From JBDSLU01 sp039916225 (GTDB lineage: Bacteria; Acidobacteriota; Vicinamibacteria; Vicinamibacterales; Vicinamibacteraceae), in the NCBI GenBank assembly GCA_039916225.1, contig JBDSLU010000366.1, positions 5,984 through 69,983 of the forward strand: a DNA stretch of 64,000 nucleotides. Reading direction: 5' to 3'. The notes beneath the pieces were generated by a model that was not told where the DNA came from, ran no database searches, and saw nothing but the letters and a program-made list of their open reading frames with translations. Below, piece after piece: positions 8,603-17,617 of this stretch. The stretch's first letter is position 1, and every line of letters starts with the position of its first letter. The translations under genes were made by a program, and so were the position numbers.

Positions 8603-10342
8603 TCAGCCGAGACGCAGCCGGGCGCGGATCACGTGCATGCGGTCGTCGTTGCGCAGGCAGGCGAAGCGCGGATCGACGCCGACCGCGTCCAGCCACGGAT
8701 CGCCGCTGACGCAGGCGCGCTGGAGCTGCGCGAACGCCGCCTCGTAGTCGCCGAGCGACGTGTGCAGCGTGGCGAGATGATACGGCGAGACCACGCCGTC
8801 CTTGCTGGCGCGCTCGAGTCGCCGGGCCAGGGCGCGCGCCTTGTCGGTGTTGCCGACCGCAGCCAGGGCGTAGCCCTTGACGGCGAGCGTCGCCGACGAC
8901 AGCGTCCGTTCCGGTGTCGCGTCGAACGCGGCGACGGCTTCCTCGCCGCGTCCGAGCTGGACAAGTACCGCGGCGGTCGAGCGAATCGCGCGATCCGCCT
9001 CGGGCTCCATGGCCAGGGCGTGGCGGCAGCGGGCCAGGGCGCCCTCGAAATCGCCGGCCAGGTAGCGGATGTCGGCAGCCGACATCTGCATCACGATGCA
9101 CAGGGGATCGAGACTGAAGGCCTGATCAGCCGACCGGAGCGCTTCGGCGCCGAGGCGGCGGACGCCCAGGAACCAGGCGTAGTAGCGGAGCGCGGCGACG
9201 GAGCTGGGGTTCAGCTCAAGCACCTTCTCGTAGGCGGCGCGGGCGCCGGCCGGATCGTGGTCCAGCACGCGCCGCGCTTCGCCGACCACGACCAGCGCGT
9301 CGCCGTCGTCCGGGTCGATGGCGAGCGATTGGTTTGCCGCCTCGCGCGCGGTGTGCAGCGCCTCGCGGCCGTCCATCACGTAGTGCTCCGCCATCGACAG
9401 GTAGGCGCGCGCCCGGGAGGAATGGGCGCGGCCGAAGCCGGCGTCGATGGCGAGCGCCTGATCGAAGTAGCTGACGGCGGTGCGCAGGCCGACCGAGCCG
9501 GGCCGGTTCCAGTGGAAGCGTCCCGTCAGGTAGGCCTCGTGCGCGCCGGGAACCCGCGTCGGCGCCGGCGCTGGCGGCGGCGGAAACAGTTCCCGGGTCA
9601 GCGCGACGGCGATCTCTGCAGCGACGTCGGCCTGCACGGCGAGGCAGTTGGTGTAGGGCCGGTCGTAGCTGTGCGCCCAGAGGTGCGTCTCGCCGCGCGT
9701 CTCGATCAACTGGGCGGTGATCCGCACGCAATCGCCGCCGACGCGCACGCTGCCTTCGACCAGGTAGTCGACGCGCAGCGCCTCGCCGATGTCGGCGGCG
9801 CCGCGCCGGACGTCCTTGTAGAGCATCGCCGACGTGCGGGCCAGGACGCCGACGCGGTCGGCGCAGCGGTGCCCGAGCTGCGCGATCATCTCCTCGGTGA
9901 AGCCGTCGATGAAGTAGTCGTGCGAGGAATCGCCGGTCAGGTTCGTGAACGGCAGCACCACCAGGCGCGGCCGCGGGGCCGGGGCCGGTTGGCGGGGTCG
10001 CGTGTCGCTGCCCTCGAGCGTGCCGATGAAGCGGTAGCCGACGCGGGGCAATGTCTCGACGAAGCGCGGTTGCATCGCGTCGTCGCCGAGCACGGCCCGC
10101 AGCCGTTTCACCACCGCGTTGACGCTGTGCTCGAAGTCGACCGACGTCCCGTCCGGCCACAGCCGTTGTCGAATGTCCTCGCGCGTCACGACGTCGCCCG
10201 GGCGACCGAGCATCAGCGCCAGCAGCTGGAACGGTTGCTCCTGCAGGCGCACGGCGTCGGCGCCGCGCCGGACCTCGCGCAACCGCATGTCGACCTCGAC
10301 GCCGCCGAACTGCACGACCGGGCTGGGAACTTCGTGGCTCAC
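8603..10342 (-). CDS. CadC-like winged-helix transcription regulator with TPR repeats
   Basis: The 579-residue protein begins with an OmpR/PhoB-type winged helix (about residues 8-105). Its signature features are the FQLLALMLGRPGDVVTRE segment, RLWPDGTSVDFEHSVN, and ETLPRVGYRFIG. Next is a TolB-N/cyclase-associated region (LVVLPFTNLTGD to HLWAHSYDRP, about 135-260). About eight TPR-like helical pairs follow to the end. There is no membrane segment, so unlike CadC it is cytoplasmic. The start is GTG at 10342, preceded by a strong GGAGGT ribosome site. Such proteins are abundant in Acidobacteria; the ligand and targets are unknown. It is divergent from the metalloprotease gene, which is a candidate target. 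Confidence 0.9.
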   Translation of the reverse strand: MSHEVPSPVVQFGGVEVDMRLREVRRGADAVRLQEQPFQLLALMLGRPGDVVTREDIRQRLWPDGTSVDFEHSVNAVVKRLRAVLGDDAMQPRFVETLPRVGYRFIGTLEGSDTRPRQPAPAPRPRLVVLPFTNLTGDSSHDYFIDGFTEEMIAQLGHRCADRVGVLARTSAMLYKDVRRGAADIGEALRVDYLVEGSVRVGGDCVRITAQLIETRGETHLWAHSYDRPYTNCLAVQADVAAEIAVALTRELFPPPPAPAPTRVPGAHEAYLTGRFHWNRPGSVGLRTAVSYFDQALAIDAGFGRAHSSRARAYLSMAEHYVMDGREALHTAREAANQSLAIDPDDGDALVVVGEARRVLDHDPAGARAAYEKVLELNPSSVAALRYYAWFLGVRRLGAEALRSADQAFSLDPLCIVMQMSAADIRYLAGDFEGALARCRHALAMEPEADRAIRSTAAVLVQLGRGEEAVAAFDATPERTLSSATLAVKGYALAAVGNTDKARALARRLERASKDGVVSPYHLATLHTSLGDYEAAFAQLQRACVSGDPWLDAVGVDPRFACLRNDDRMHVIRARLRLG

Positions 10343-10479
10343 GTCACCTCCTAGTGTGGCCGAGGCGACGGCCGGTGACCAGAGGGGTCAGCGTCATGTG
10401 GCCCCGAAGTCGCCACGTTTCACCTCCGTGTCACCTCGGTAGCATTGAGGCACCCGGCGCCGGCCCCCACTGTGGGTGC

Positions 10480-11031
10480 ATGTCGATGCTGGCTGCCGCA
10501 CTCGCCGTCACAATCCGGGTCTACGACATCTACGGGCTGCCGCCGGAGACGCGTGCCGAGGCCCTGGCCGTGGCGGCCGACACCCTCGAACGCGCCGGCA
10601 TCCAGGCGGCCATCGTCGACTGCAACGCCCGGGCCGCGGCCTCGGCGTGCAAGGTCGGCCTCGGCGCCGACGAGCTGATCCTGCGCATCCACCGCCACCC
10701 GAAGGACGGCGCGCACGTCCTGGGCGACGCCATCGTCCGCGAGTCGGGACTGAGCACGATCGCCACGGTCTACGCCGCGGCGATCGCGGAGCGGGCGCGT
10801 CGCACGGGCGGCAGCCTGGCCACCTTCGTCGGCCGGGTCGCGGCGCACGAGATTGGCCACCTCCTGCTCGGGAGCAACAGCCACGCGTCGCATGGCCTGA
10901 TGCGGCCGGCGTGGGACGTGGCCCGGCTCGATCGCGGTGACTGGGACTTCACCGTCGAGGACGCGGCCGCGATCCGCTCACGCCTGAAGCAACGGGACGC
11001 CAAGGCGCTGCTCGCGCGCGCCATCCCGTAG
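10480..11031 (+). CDS. Small zinc metalloprotease (HEIGH...H, metzincin-like)
   Basis: The catalytic motif is HEIGHLLLG, with a third His ten residues after the first HE (in NSHASHGLM) and a Met shortly after, as in metzincin-like proteases. The open frame extends upstream to 10354, but that part is low-complexity. The ATG at 10480 gives [19 protein letters not shown] and a 183-residue protein beginning at a natural beta strand. No clear signal peptide is visible. The substrate is unknown. It is divergently arranged with the CadC-like regulator and is followed directly by a decayed copy of itself. Confidence 0.8.
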   Translation: MSMLAAALAVTIRVYDIYGLPPETRAEALAVAADTLERAGIQAAIVDCNARAAASACKVGLGADELILRIHRHPKDGAHVLGDAIVRESGLSTIATVYAAAIAERARRTGGSLATFVGRVAAHEIGHLLLGSNSHASHGLMRPAWDVARLDRGDWDFTVEDAAAIRSRLKQRDAKALLARAIP

Positions 11032-11032
11032 C

Positions 11033-11298
11033 GAGTCGCATCCGCGTGAGCGCGTCGCTGCCGCTCGGTGAAGACTGGCCTGCCGGTCGCGCTGATCCTG
11101 GGCCGCGTCACCGCGCACGAGATCGGCCATCTGCTGCTCGGCACGAACTCGCACGCGCCGACCGGCCTGATGCAGGCGACGTGGGACCTGAAGCGGCGGC
11201 ACCCGTCGGACTGGCAGTTCACCAGTGCCAACGCCGCCAAGATGCGCAGCCGCGGGTTTACCCGCACCGAGGCCTTACTGCCTACGGCCGAAGAGTGA
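11033..11298 (+). pseudogene. Truncated duplicate of the adjacent zinc metalloprotease
   Basis: Reading from 11068 gives [25 protein letters not shown] and a following W-containing segment, clearly similar to the C-terminal half of the protein encoded at 10480-11031. The N-terminal half is absent. In-frame stops (for example TGA at 11047) and an apparent frame change near 11068 separate it from recognisable upstream codons (ERVAAAR in frame 2). The active-site motif survives, but no plausible start or complete domain exists, so it is probably a remnant of a tandem duplication. Confidence 0.75.
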
Positions 11299-11300
11299 GG

Positions 11301-11338
11301 GCGTTGAACAGGAACGTGAACGTCACGTGCGGCTGGGG
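11301..11338 (-). pseudogene. Relic of the 3' end of the M14 peptidase gene
   Basis: On the minus strand this 38-bp stretch reads PQPHVTFTFLFNAL. It matches the C-terminus of the intact M14 peptidase (QPHGTFKFLFNALRK, bases 12178-12215) at both DNA and protein level. It is not attached to any larger frame. With the protease remnant next to it, it marks an old duplication/deletion junction. Confidence 0.7.
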
Positions 11339-11359
11339 CACGCAGCAGCACGATGGGCC

Positions 11360-11995
11360 TCAAGTGGTCGCCGGGGCGGCCATCGAGACGATGCGCATCG
11401 CAACAACCGTCATGTCGTCGGCGCGCCCCTTCGCGCCCGCCATGTCGAGCAGCGCCCCCGGCACATCGGATAGATGACGCGTGGTCAGGCCCATGACCAG
11501 ACGCTGAATCGCGGGCGGCTGAAGAGGCGTCCAGGCGCCGTCCGACATCAGCAGCACCACGTCGCGCGCTGCCAGGCGCTCGTGGATTGGCAGCGGCTCC
11601 GCTTCGCCGCTTCCCAGGCGGCGGCTGGTCCGTTCGGTGAGAATGCGGCAGCCGCGCTCGTTGACGAGATAGGCGCGGGAATCGCCACTCCAGGCGCCCA
11701 CGAGGCGTCCGTCCATCGCCGCCACGCCGACGAAGGTCGTCTGCACCCCGCCGGTCATCGACGCGTCCACTGATTTCAGCCAGCGCGTCCACGCGGGGAA
11801 GCGATCGACCTCGAGCGTTCCTGACTGCACCATCTCCCCGAACAGCCGGACGGTGCGCCCCCCGCACAACTGGGCGTGACCGGCGCCATCACAGAGCGCG
11901 GCCACGCGCCCGTCCTGACGCGAGATCCAGAAGGCGTCCTCGTTGGTCGTGCCGCCGTCCCGCATGCGCGACCCGGCGTAGCACTCGACCTGCAT
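11360..11995 (-). CDS. PP2C-like serine/threonine phosphatase
   Basis: The protein is 211 residues. The PP2C metal-binding pattern is recognisable in order: TTNEDAFWI near the start, ALCDGAGHA (the DG motif), AWSGDSRAYLV, LLMSDGAW and RADDMTVV near the C-terminus. The frame stays open much further upstream, but only as the antisense of the M14 gene; the ATG at 11995 begins directly before the phosphatase domain. It is probably a cytoplasmic Mg/Mn-dependent protein phosphatase opposing a Ser/Thr kinase encoded elsewhere. The 5' neighbour is the M14 gene, 173 bp away on the same strand; I saw nothing recognisable in that gap. Confidence 0.8.
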   Translation of the reverse strand: MQVECYAGSRMRDGGTTNEDAFWISRQDGRVAALCDGAGHAQLCGGRTVRLFGEMVQSGTLEVDRFPAWTRWLKSVDASMTGGVQTTFVGVAAMDGRLVGAWSGDSRAYLVNERGCRILTERTSRRLGSGEAEPLPIHERLAARDVVLLMSDGAWTPLQPPAIQRLVMGLTTRHLSDVPGALLDMAGAKGRADDMTVVAMRIVSMAAPATT

Positions 11996-12168
11996 GGGAG
12001 GATTATCGGCGAGTCGGCCCCCAGGATCGGGCCGACCGCACCGTCGCTGCCCCGCATGGTGCGAAAGGGTGCAGGTGAAACCACTCGCGGACAGCTCGCC
12101 CCCAGAACCACATCCAGATCGACGCTGAGCCCGAAGTAGTAGATGCAGTCGCTGGGGCCCATACCGGT

Positions 12169-14916
12169 CTATTTTCGCAGCGCGTTGAACAGGAACTTGA
12201 ACGTCCCGTGCGGCTGGGCGCGGAACGTGATCTCCGGCCCGCACAGCACCAGCCGGCCCTTGCCGACCCGCGCCTCCGCGATCGCGACGCCGCCTTCGAG
12301 ATAGTGCTGACCCCAGGCCCACCCGCTGCGCAGCGGCGCCGCTGAGTCGAACCAGGCGATTGGCGTCACGCCTCGTGCTGCGGCTTCCGGACCGAGCCGG
12401 AACACCGGGCTGTTGTCGAAGTAGACGTCGGCCTGCGCCGGCATGCCCCAGGCGAGCGGCTGCGACTGATCGACGCGCACCCGCAGCACCGAGCCCGGGA
12501 TGTAGTACTCCTCCTGCTTGAGCGGCCGATCCCCGGTCGCCGTCCGCGTCACCAGCGCGCTCGTGATCGGCAGGCGCAGGTGCGCCGCCAGCGACGTCGA
12601 CGGGCCGATGGCGACGATCGTCCCGCCGCCGTCGAGGAACGCCTGCAGCGCCGGCACCGTGCGCTCCACCGTGACGCGGCCCATCTGCGAGCGATACGGC
12701 TCCGGCACCGTCGCCGCATCGAGGGAGCTGCCGGCGCTGCGTCGTCCCGGCTCCGGGATCAGATCGTCGGCGACGATCAGGACGTCGTAGCGCGCGTTCA
12801 GCGAGCCGGCGTCGAGCATCGGCGGGAACACGACGTCGAACGGAAACTCGTACTGCTCGAGCAGCCAGCGGATCCAGCCGGACGGAATCGAGCCGCCGTA
12901 CTCGTCGACCAGGCCGATGCGCGCCTTGCGGATGGGGACGCTGTCGCCGGCTGGTTTCGCCGCGACCGGCGTCACCGTGACGCCGAGCTCCGCGGCCGCC
13001 CGCGTCACCACCCCGGTCGCGGCCGCGCCCTCGACGAACCACGTGCCGGGGCCGGCCGGGTGCTGCGGATAGCGCGCCACGGTGGCTCCAGCGGCGAGCA
13101 GGCGGTTCACCGTCCGGGCCGCGTCGTTCTCGGCCGCCGACAGCAGGTAGCCGGCCGCGTTCGCCAGCGGCGCGACGGTCGCCTTCGGTTCGATGAAGGT
13201 GGTGAGCCGCTCGAACGGGCCGTCGAAGGCATCGAGGACGCGATCGAATTCCAGGCCCATCTGGAAGGCGAGCGTCCAGCCGGCGCTGTCGTAGGGCGGG
13301 ATCGGCGGGCCACCCGGATAGGCGACGTCGTGCGGGTGATCCTGCGGCTCGAACATGTCGAGGACGTGCGGCCGGAACGCCTGCGCCGTCTTCACGACGA
13401 TCGATCCGGCCGGGTAGGTCTGGCCGTTGACGGTGAAGCCGGCGGTGGCCCGATGGACGGTCACGCCGGTCTTCATCAGCGTGTTGGCGAACTTGATGGC
13501 GGTGGGGAAGTCGCGCTGCGCCGCCGACAGGATGTAGCCGCGCGGATCACGGTCGGCCGGCTCGCGGAGCAGGCTGGCGAAGGACGCCGGCACCTCGCTC
13601 AGGCGGCCGCCCATCGTCGTCGCCGGCGACACGCCGCCGTCGCGTTCGCCGAGACGCTGACGGAGCCGATCGATCCGCCGCGGCGTCACCGTCCAGGTAT
13701 CGGTGCTGCCGCGCTCGATCGAGCGCTTGCCCATCAGGTAGGCGTTGTAGAGGAACGTCTCGCGATACCGTGACGCCACGTCGAGCACCGCCATGTTGGC
13801 GGTGACCTCGTATTCGATCGACTGGCGGAAGTGCCACGTCTGCGGGGCGATCGGGAACGGCAGATCGCCGCTGGCGATGGCCCGCGACGGCACGAACGGG
13901 ATCTCCATCGGCGTCGGGTGGCCGATCGCCTCGGTGAGGAGCCCGATCATGTTGTGGTAGTAGGCGGTGGTGCGCAGCCCGCCGTTCCACCACGTCGAGT
14001 AGTTGGCGCCGCGGCGCATGGTCGCGCCGGGCTTGTTCTCGGCGACGAAGCGCTGGTGCATCGCCGCGCCGACCAGGTCGATGCCGAGCGGCACCAGCGG
14101 GTCGAAGACGTAGTTGAACGGATCGCGGAACGGCGGCGCGAACAGCACCGTGCCGGACGGGCCGGTCTGGTGGTGGTTGTAGAGGATCTGCGGGAACCAC
14201 TCGCGGTAGAGCACGCGGTTCATGTTCGTGCTCTCCGGCTGCGTCGACATGTACGAGTCGCGGTTGTTGTCGTGGCCGATGTACTTCTGGTACAGCCGCG
14301 GCAGGCCAGCCATCGAGCGGCGGCGCAACTCGGGTTCGCGGAGGTACCACTCGGCGACCAGGTCGTGGCCGTCGGGGTTGGCGTGGACCATGAGGATGAC
14401 CACGTCGCGCAGGATCCGCCGCGTTTCGTCATCCTGGCCGCTGACGAGCCGATAGCTGGTCTCGATGAGCTGCTGGGCGCCCAGCACCTCGTTGGCGTGC
14501 AGGCCGCCGTCGATCCACACGACCGCCTTGCCCTCGATGGCGAGCGCCCTGGCTTGCGCGTCGGTCAGCCCCTCGGCCAGGGTCAGGCGCCGGACGATCT
14601 CCTGGTAGCGCCCGAGCTTCTTGTGGTTCTCCGGCGCCGTGACGATGGCCATCAGCTGCGGGCGGCCCTCGGCCGTCTTACCGATGTCGACCAGCGACAG
14701 CCGATCCGATTCGGCGTCGAGCTTCCGCCAGTAGTCGGCCAGCTGGCGGTAAGTGGCCAGCTGGTAGTCGGCGCCGATGTCGAAGCCGAACTGAGCCTTG
14801 GGGGTGGTGATACCCCGAGAGCGGCCGGAGGACTGAGCGTCCAGCTGGCTGGTCGCGATGCCGACGACGGCGGCCGTGACCAGCGCGGCCGCACGGGCAC
14901 GCGAGCGCAGCAACAT
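12169..14916 (-). CDS. Exported M14-family zinc carboxypeptidase
   Basis: The 915-residue protein has a signal peptide (residues 1-27, cleavage near LDAQ). The M14 catalytic domain (about 45-400) has the zinc pair in GGLHANEVLGAQQ, the substrate segment MVHANPDGHD, a third His in YNHHQTGPSG and the catalytic Glu in LLTEAIGHPT. The C-terminal half resembles other long M14 proteins of this phylum, ending in a class-I amidotransferase-like fold (ALQAFLDGGGTIVAIG). It probably degrades peptides in the periplasm or outside. It is divergent from sodC. Confidence 0.9.
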   Translation of the reverse strand: MLLRSRARAAALVTAAVVGIATSQLDAQSSGRSRGITTPKAQFGFDIGADYQLATYRQLADYWRKLDAESDRLSLVDIGKTAEGRPQLMAIVTAPENHKKLGRYQEIVRRLTLAEGLTDAQARALAIEGKAVVWIDGGLHANEVLGAQQLIETSYRLVSGQDDETRRILRDVVILMVHANPDGHDLVAEWYLREPELRRRSMAGLPRLYQKYIGHDNNRDSYMSTQPESTNMNRVLYREWFPQILYNHHQTGPSGTVLFAPPFRDPFNYVFDPLVPLGIDLVGAAMHQRFVAENKPGATMRRGANYSTWWNGGLRTTAYYHNMIGLLTEAIGHPTPMEIPFVPSRAIASGDLPFPIAPQTWHFRQSIEYEVTANMAVLDVASRYRETFLYNAYLMGKRSIERGSTDTWTVTPRRIDRLRQRLGERDGGVSPATTMGGRLSEVPASFASLLREPADRDPRGYILSAAQRDFPTAIKFANTLMKTGVTVHRATAGFTVNGQTYPAGSIVVKTAQAFRPHVLDMFEPQDHPHDVAYPGGPPIPPYDSAGWTLAFQMGLEFDRVLDAFDGPFERLTTFIEPKATVAPLANAAGYLLSAAENDAARTVNRLLAAGATVARYPQHPAGPGTWFVEGAAATGVVTRAAAELGVTVTPVAAKPAGDSVPIRKARIGLVDEYGGSIPSGWIRWLLEQYEFPFDVVFPPMLDAGSLNARYDVLIVADDLIPEPGRRSAGSSLDAATVPEPYRSQMGRVTVERTVPALQAFLDGGGTIVAIGPSTSLAAHLRLPITSALVTRTATGDRPLKQEEYYIPGSVLRVRVDQSQPLAWGMPAQADVYFDNSPVFRLGPEAAARGVTPIAWFDSAAPLRSGWAWGQHYLEGGVAIAEARVGKGRLVLCGPEITFRAQPHGTFKFLFNALRK

Positions 14917-15048
14917 GGCGGCATGTTAACTGGTCGCTGCCGGCCGCGTGAGGCGCCGCGGCGCGCCCAGCGCCGCCAAAACCAGCAAAGGCGTTAACAT
15001 CTGTGCGAGTGGGCGACCAATCGGCCGCCCCAGGGGAGACGATCGACC
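14917..15048. promoter_or_regulatory. Divergent promoter region between M14 peptidase and sodC
   Basis: Two inverted copies of the same octamer are present: ATGTTAAC at 14923-14930 and GTTAACAT at 14993-15000. Read toward each gene both contain TAACAT, a four-of-six match to the -10 consensus. For the M14 gene the hexamer ends exactly 7 bp before the start codon, which suggests a leaderless transcript. For sodC there is a leader with a strong AGGGGAG site at about 15031-15037. The paired octamers could instead be operator half-sites. Confidence 0.4.
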
Positions 15049-15591
15049 ATGAAGCAGGTACTGGTGGGAGTCCTCGTCATCGGGGCCGGCAGCCTCGGAC
15101 TGTCGGCGCAAGCACCTCCGGCCGGCAAGGCCGCGACGGCCGCGGCCGCCAAGGCCACGGTGAAGCTGGCACCGACCGCGAATCAGACCGCGCGCGGCGA
15201 GGTCACGTTCACCGCCGAATCGGGCGGCGTCCACGTCGTCGGGACGTTCAGCGGTCTGGTCTTCGGCGAGCACGGCTTCCATGTGCACGAGAAGGGCGAC
15301 TGCTCGGCGCCGGACGGCACCTCGGCGGGCGGCCACTTCAATCCCGCCACCAAGCCGCACGCGGCCCGCGAGGCGGCAGCCCGACATGCCGGCGACCTGG
15401 GCAACCTGAAGGCGGATCCGTATGGGCTGGCCCGTGTCGACTTCGTCGACGCGACGCTCTCCCTTAGCGGCGCGGACAGCATCGTCGGCAAGGCCGTCAT
15501 CATCCACGAGAAGGCCGACGACTTCACGACGCAGCCCACGGGCAACGCCGGCGCGCGCCAGGCGTGCGGCGTGATCGAAGCGGCGAAGTAG
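15049..15591 (+). CDS. sodC: Periplasmic Cu/Zn superoxide dismutase
   Basis: Dismutates superoxide in the periplasm using Cu and Zn. The 180-residue protein has a signal peptide (about 1-20) and the full ligand set. GFHVH gives His78 and His80, GHFNP gives His96, KPH gives His104, HAGDLGN gives His113 and Asp116, and VIIHEKADD gives His153. Cys85 and Cys173 (QACGVI) can form the usual disulfide, and Arg170 corresponds to the substrate-guiding Arg. It lies 18 bp before the outer membrane protein gene and is the first gene of the apparent operon running to the response regulator at 20890. Confidence 0.95.
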   Translation: MKQVLVGVLVIGAGSLGLSAQAPPAGKAATAAAAKATVKLAPTANQTARGEVTFTAESGGVHVVGTFSGLVFGEHGFHVHEKGDCSAPDGTSAGGHFNPATKPHAAREAAARHAGDLGNLKADPYGLARVDFVDATLSLSGADSIVGKAVIIHEKADDFTTQPTGNAGARQACGVIEAAK

Positions 15592-15609
15592 CGCGTTCGC
15601 GCCCCGGCT

Positions 15610-16881
15610 ATGCGCACCTTGCGGCTGCTCACGGCGACGGCACTGGTGTGGCTGGCGCTGCCGGCGGCACGGGCCGGCGCCGATCTCCTGCCGTCCCGCC
15701 CGATCACCTTCGGCGACGGGCGGGTCGTCGTGAGCGGCGACGTGGCGCTGTCGTTCGGCTCGGCGGACGTGGGCTATTTCAACCTGTTCGACTACTCGCA
15801 CGACGCGTTCAACGTGCTGTCGCTGTCGCTCTCGGCCGAGTTCCGGGCCACCGACCGCATCGCGTTCGTCGGCCAGGTGCTCGACGAGGTGTCGCTGCGC
15901 GGCCGCGATCCGGACCCGAGCGACCGGCACGTCTTCTATCCGTACGCGCTCTACGTGCGCGTCCGGCCGGCCGCGGACACGCCGTTCACGATCCTGGCCG
16001 GACGGATCCCGCCGGCCTTCGGCGCGTTCGCCCGCCGCGACTACGGCGAGGTGAACGCCCTCATCGGCCTCCCGCTGGCCTACGGCTACTCGACCACGAT
16101 GCGGTCCGAGCCGCCGCCGAGCCGTCGTGAGTTGACCCTCAATCGCGGCGGCGGCTGGGCGGTGCGGTACCCCCGCGCCACCGCCACGGTCGGCCCGCAG
16201 GGCCTGCCCCTGGTCTCGGCCCGGCGCTGGGACACTGGCGTCTCGGCGCAGTGGGACGGCAGCAAGGTGCAGGCCGGGGTGGCAGTCACGATGGGCACGC
16301 TGTCGTCGCCCCGCACCGACGACGACAACGACGGCAAGCAGATTTCCGGCCGGGTGGGCGTGACACCGACGGCCAGTTTCAGCGTCGGCGTCTCGGGCTC
16401 GCGGGGCGAATACCTGTCCGATCCAGGCGAGACGACCGAGTACGGCACCGTCGGCTGGCTGCCCGAGCCGGCCCGGTCGGCGACCCACCGCCAGGAGGCG
16501 CTCGGTCTCGACGCTGAATATTCGCTCGGGCACGTCGTCGTCCGCGGCGAGGTAGTGGCGAGCCGCTGGGACGTGCCGTTTCAGAACGGCGACCCGACCC
16601 TTCAGCTCGACGCCCTGGGCAGTTCGATCGAGACGCGCATCGCACTCTCGCCGCGCTGGTCGATGGCGTTGCGTGGCGACCGGCTGGGCTTCTCGCGGGT
16701 GACCGCAGCGAACGCCGCCATTCGCACCTGGGACGCCAACGTCCTCCGCCTGGAAGGCGCGGTCGGTTACCTGGTGCGGCGCAATGTCCGACTCAAGGCC
16801 GGCTATCAGTACAACTGGCGGGACGGCGGACGCGAGCAGTCGATCGGCCTGGTCGGCGCCCAGCTCCTCTACTGGTTCTGA
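15610..16881 (+). CDS. Putative outer membrane beta-barrel protein
   Basis: The 423-residue protein starts with a signal peptide (cleavage after ARA, about residue 22). It consists of alternating amphipathic strands with many aromatic residues and ends in YQYNWRDGGREQSI... QLLYWF with a terminal Phe, the signal for outer-membrane insertion. No enzyme motif or known porin family was recognised. The 3' end overlaps the next start by one base (TGATG), so it is translationally coupled to the cupredoxin-like gene. Context with sodC and a copper-type protein suggests a role in metal or redox-active solute passage, by inference only. Confidence 0.75.
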   Translation: MRTLRLLTATALVWLALPAARAGADLLPSRPITFGDGRVVVSGDVALSFGSADVGYFNLFDYSHDAFNVLSLSLSAEFRATDRIAFVGQVLDEVSLRGRDPDPSDRHVFYPYALYVRVRPAADTPFTILAGRIPPAFGAFARRDYGEVNALIGLPLAYGYSTTMRSEPPPSRRELTLNRGGGWAVRYPRATATVGPQGLPLVSARRWDTGVSAQWDGSKVQAGVAVTMGTLSSPRTDDDNDGKQISGRVGVTPTASFSVGVSGSRGEYLSDPGETTEYGTVGWLPEPARSATHRQEALGLDAEYSLGHVVVRGEVVASRWDVPFQNGDPTLQLDALGSSIETRIALSPRWSMALRGDRLGFSRVTAANAAIRTWDANVLRLEGAVGYLVRRNVRLKAGYQYNWRDGGREQSIGLVGAQLLYWF

Positions 16882-17600
16882 TGACGATGCCCGTCTCCGG
16901 CCGTCCGTCCTTCCTCGTCATCGCCCTGGCCCTGGCGGTCGCCAGCCTCGGCCTCGTGCACGCCGCGGTGCCGCGGGTGGTCGCGACCGGCACGATCCGC
17001 GGCACGGTGACGATGCCGGCGAGTTCCGCGGGCCGCCGGCCGTCGGTCAGCCGGCCGGGCGGCACGTCGGCCGCGGATCGCCAGCAGGACGCCCTCGATC
17101 GCCAGACCAGCGTCGTCTACCTCGACAACATGCCCCGCGGGATGGCCGGCGAGTTCGTCGAGCGCAAGGCGCGGCTCGATCAGCGCGGCCAGCGCTTCGT
17201 GCCGCACATCGTCGCCATCGGCGTCGGCGGCACGGTCGACTTCCCCAACGGCGACCCGTTCTTCCACAACGTGTTCTCGCTCTCGGACGTCAAATCTTTC
17301 GACCTGGGCCGCTACGCCACCGGCAAGTCGAAGGCGGTACGGTTCGACAAGCCCGGCGTGGTCCGCGTCTTCTGTGACATCCACGCGCACATGAGCGCGT
17401 TCGTCTTCGTGTTCGCGCATCCCTACTTCGACGTCACCGACGGGCAGGGGCGCTACCGCATCGACGGTGTCCCGGCCGGCACGCATGCCCTCGTCCTGTG
17501 GAACGAGACCATCGAGCCGGAGACGCGCCAGGTCATCGTCCCCGACGGCGGTGAGGTCGAGGTGAATCTCGCCATCGCCGCGGCGCCGGCGCCCAAGTAG
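16881..17600 (+). CDS. Cupredoxin-like periplasmic copper-binding protein (methylamine-utilisation-like family)
   Basis: The 239-residue protein has an N-terminal signal or anchor (residues 10-30). In the cupredoxin-type part, His129 lies in DPFFHNVFS, and VFCDIHAHM supplies Cys165, His168/His170 and Met171, a type-1 copper pattern. A carboxypeptidase-regulatory-like strand pattern follows (DVTDGQGRYRIDGVPAGTHALVLW). Family members are often annotated methylamine utilization protein, without methylamine genes nearby. It lies between an outer membrane protein and a histidine kinase gene, so it may carry or sense copper or electrons for that system. Confidence 0.8.
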   Translation: MTMPVSGRPSFLVIALALAVASLGLVHAAVPRVVATGTIRGTVTMPASSAGRRPSVSRPGGTSAADRQQDALDRQTSVVYLDNMPRGMAGEFVERKARLDQRGQRFVPHIVAIGVGGTVDFPNGDPFFHNVFSLSDVKSFDLGRYATGKSKAVRFDKPGVVRVFCDIHAHMSAFVFVFAHPYFDVTDGQGRYRIDGVPAGTHALVLWNETIEPETRQVIVPDGGEVEVNLAIAAAPAPK

Positions 17601-17617
17601 GGGCGACGAGCAGGACG

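Noticed and set aside
12011..13042. Upstream extension of the PP2C frame
   Set aside because: It overlaps the M14 gene on the same strand in another frame and reads as an Arg/Ala shadow; the phosphatase domain begins at the ATG at 11995.
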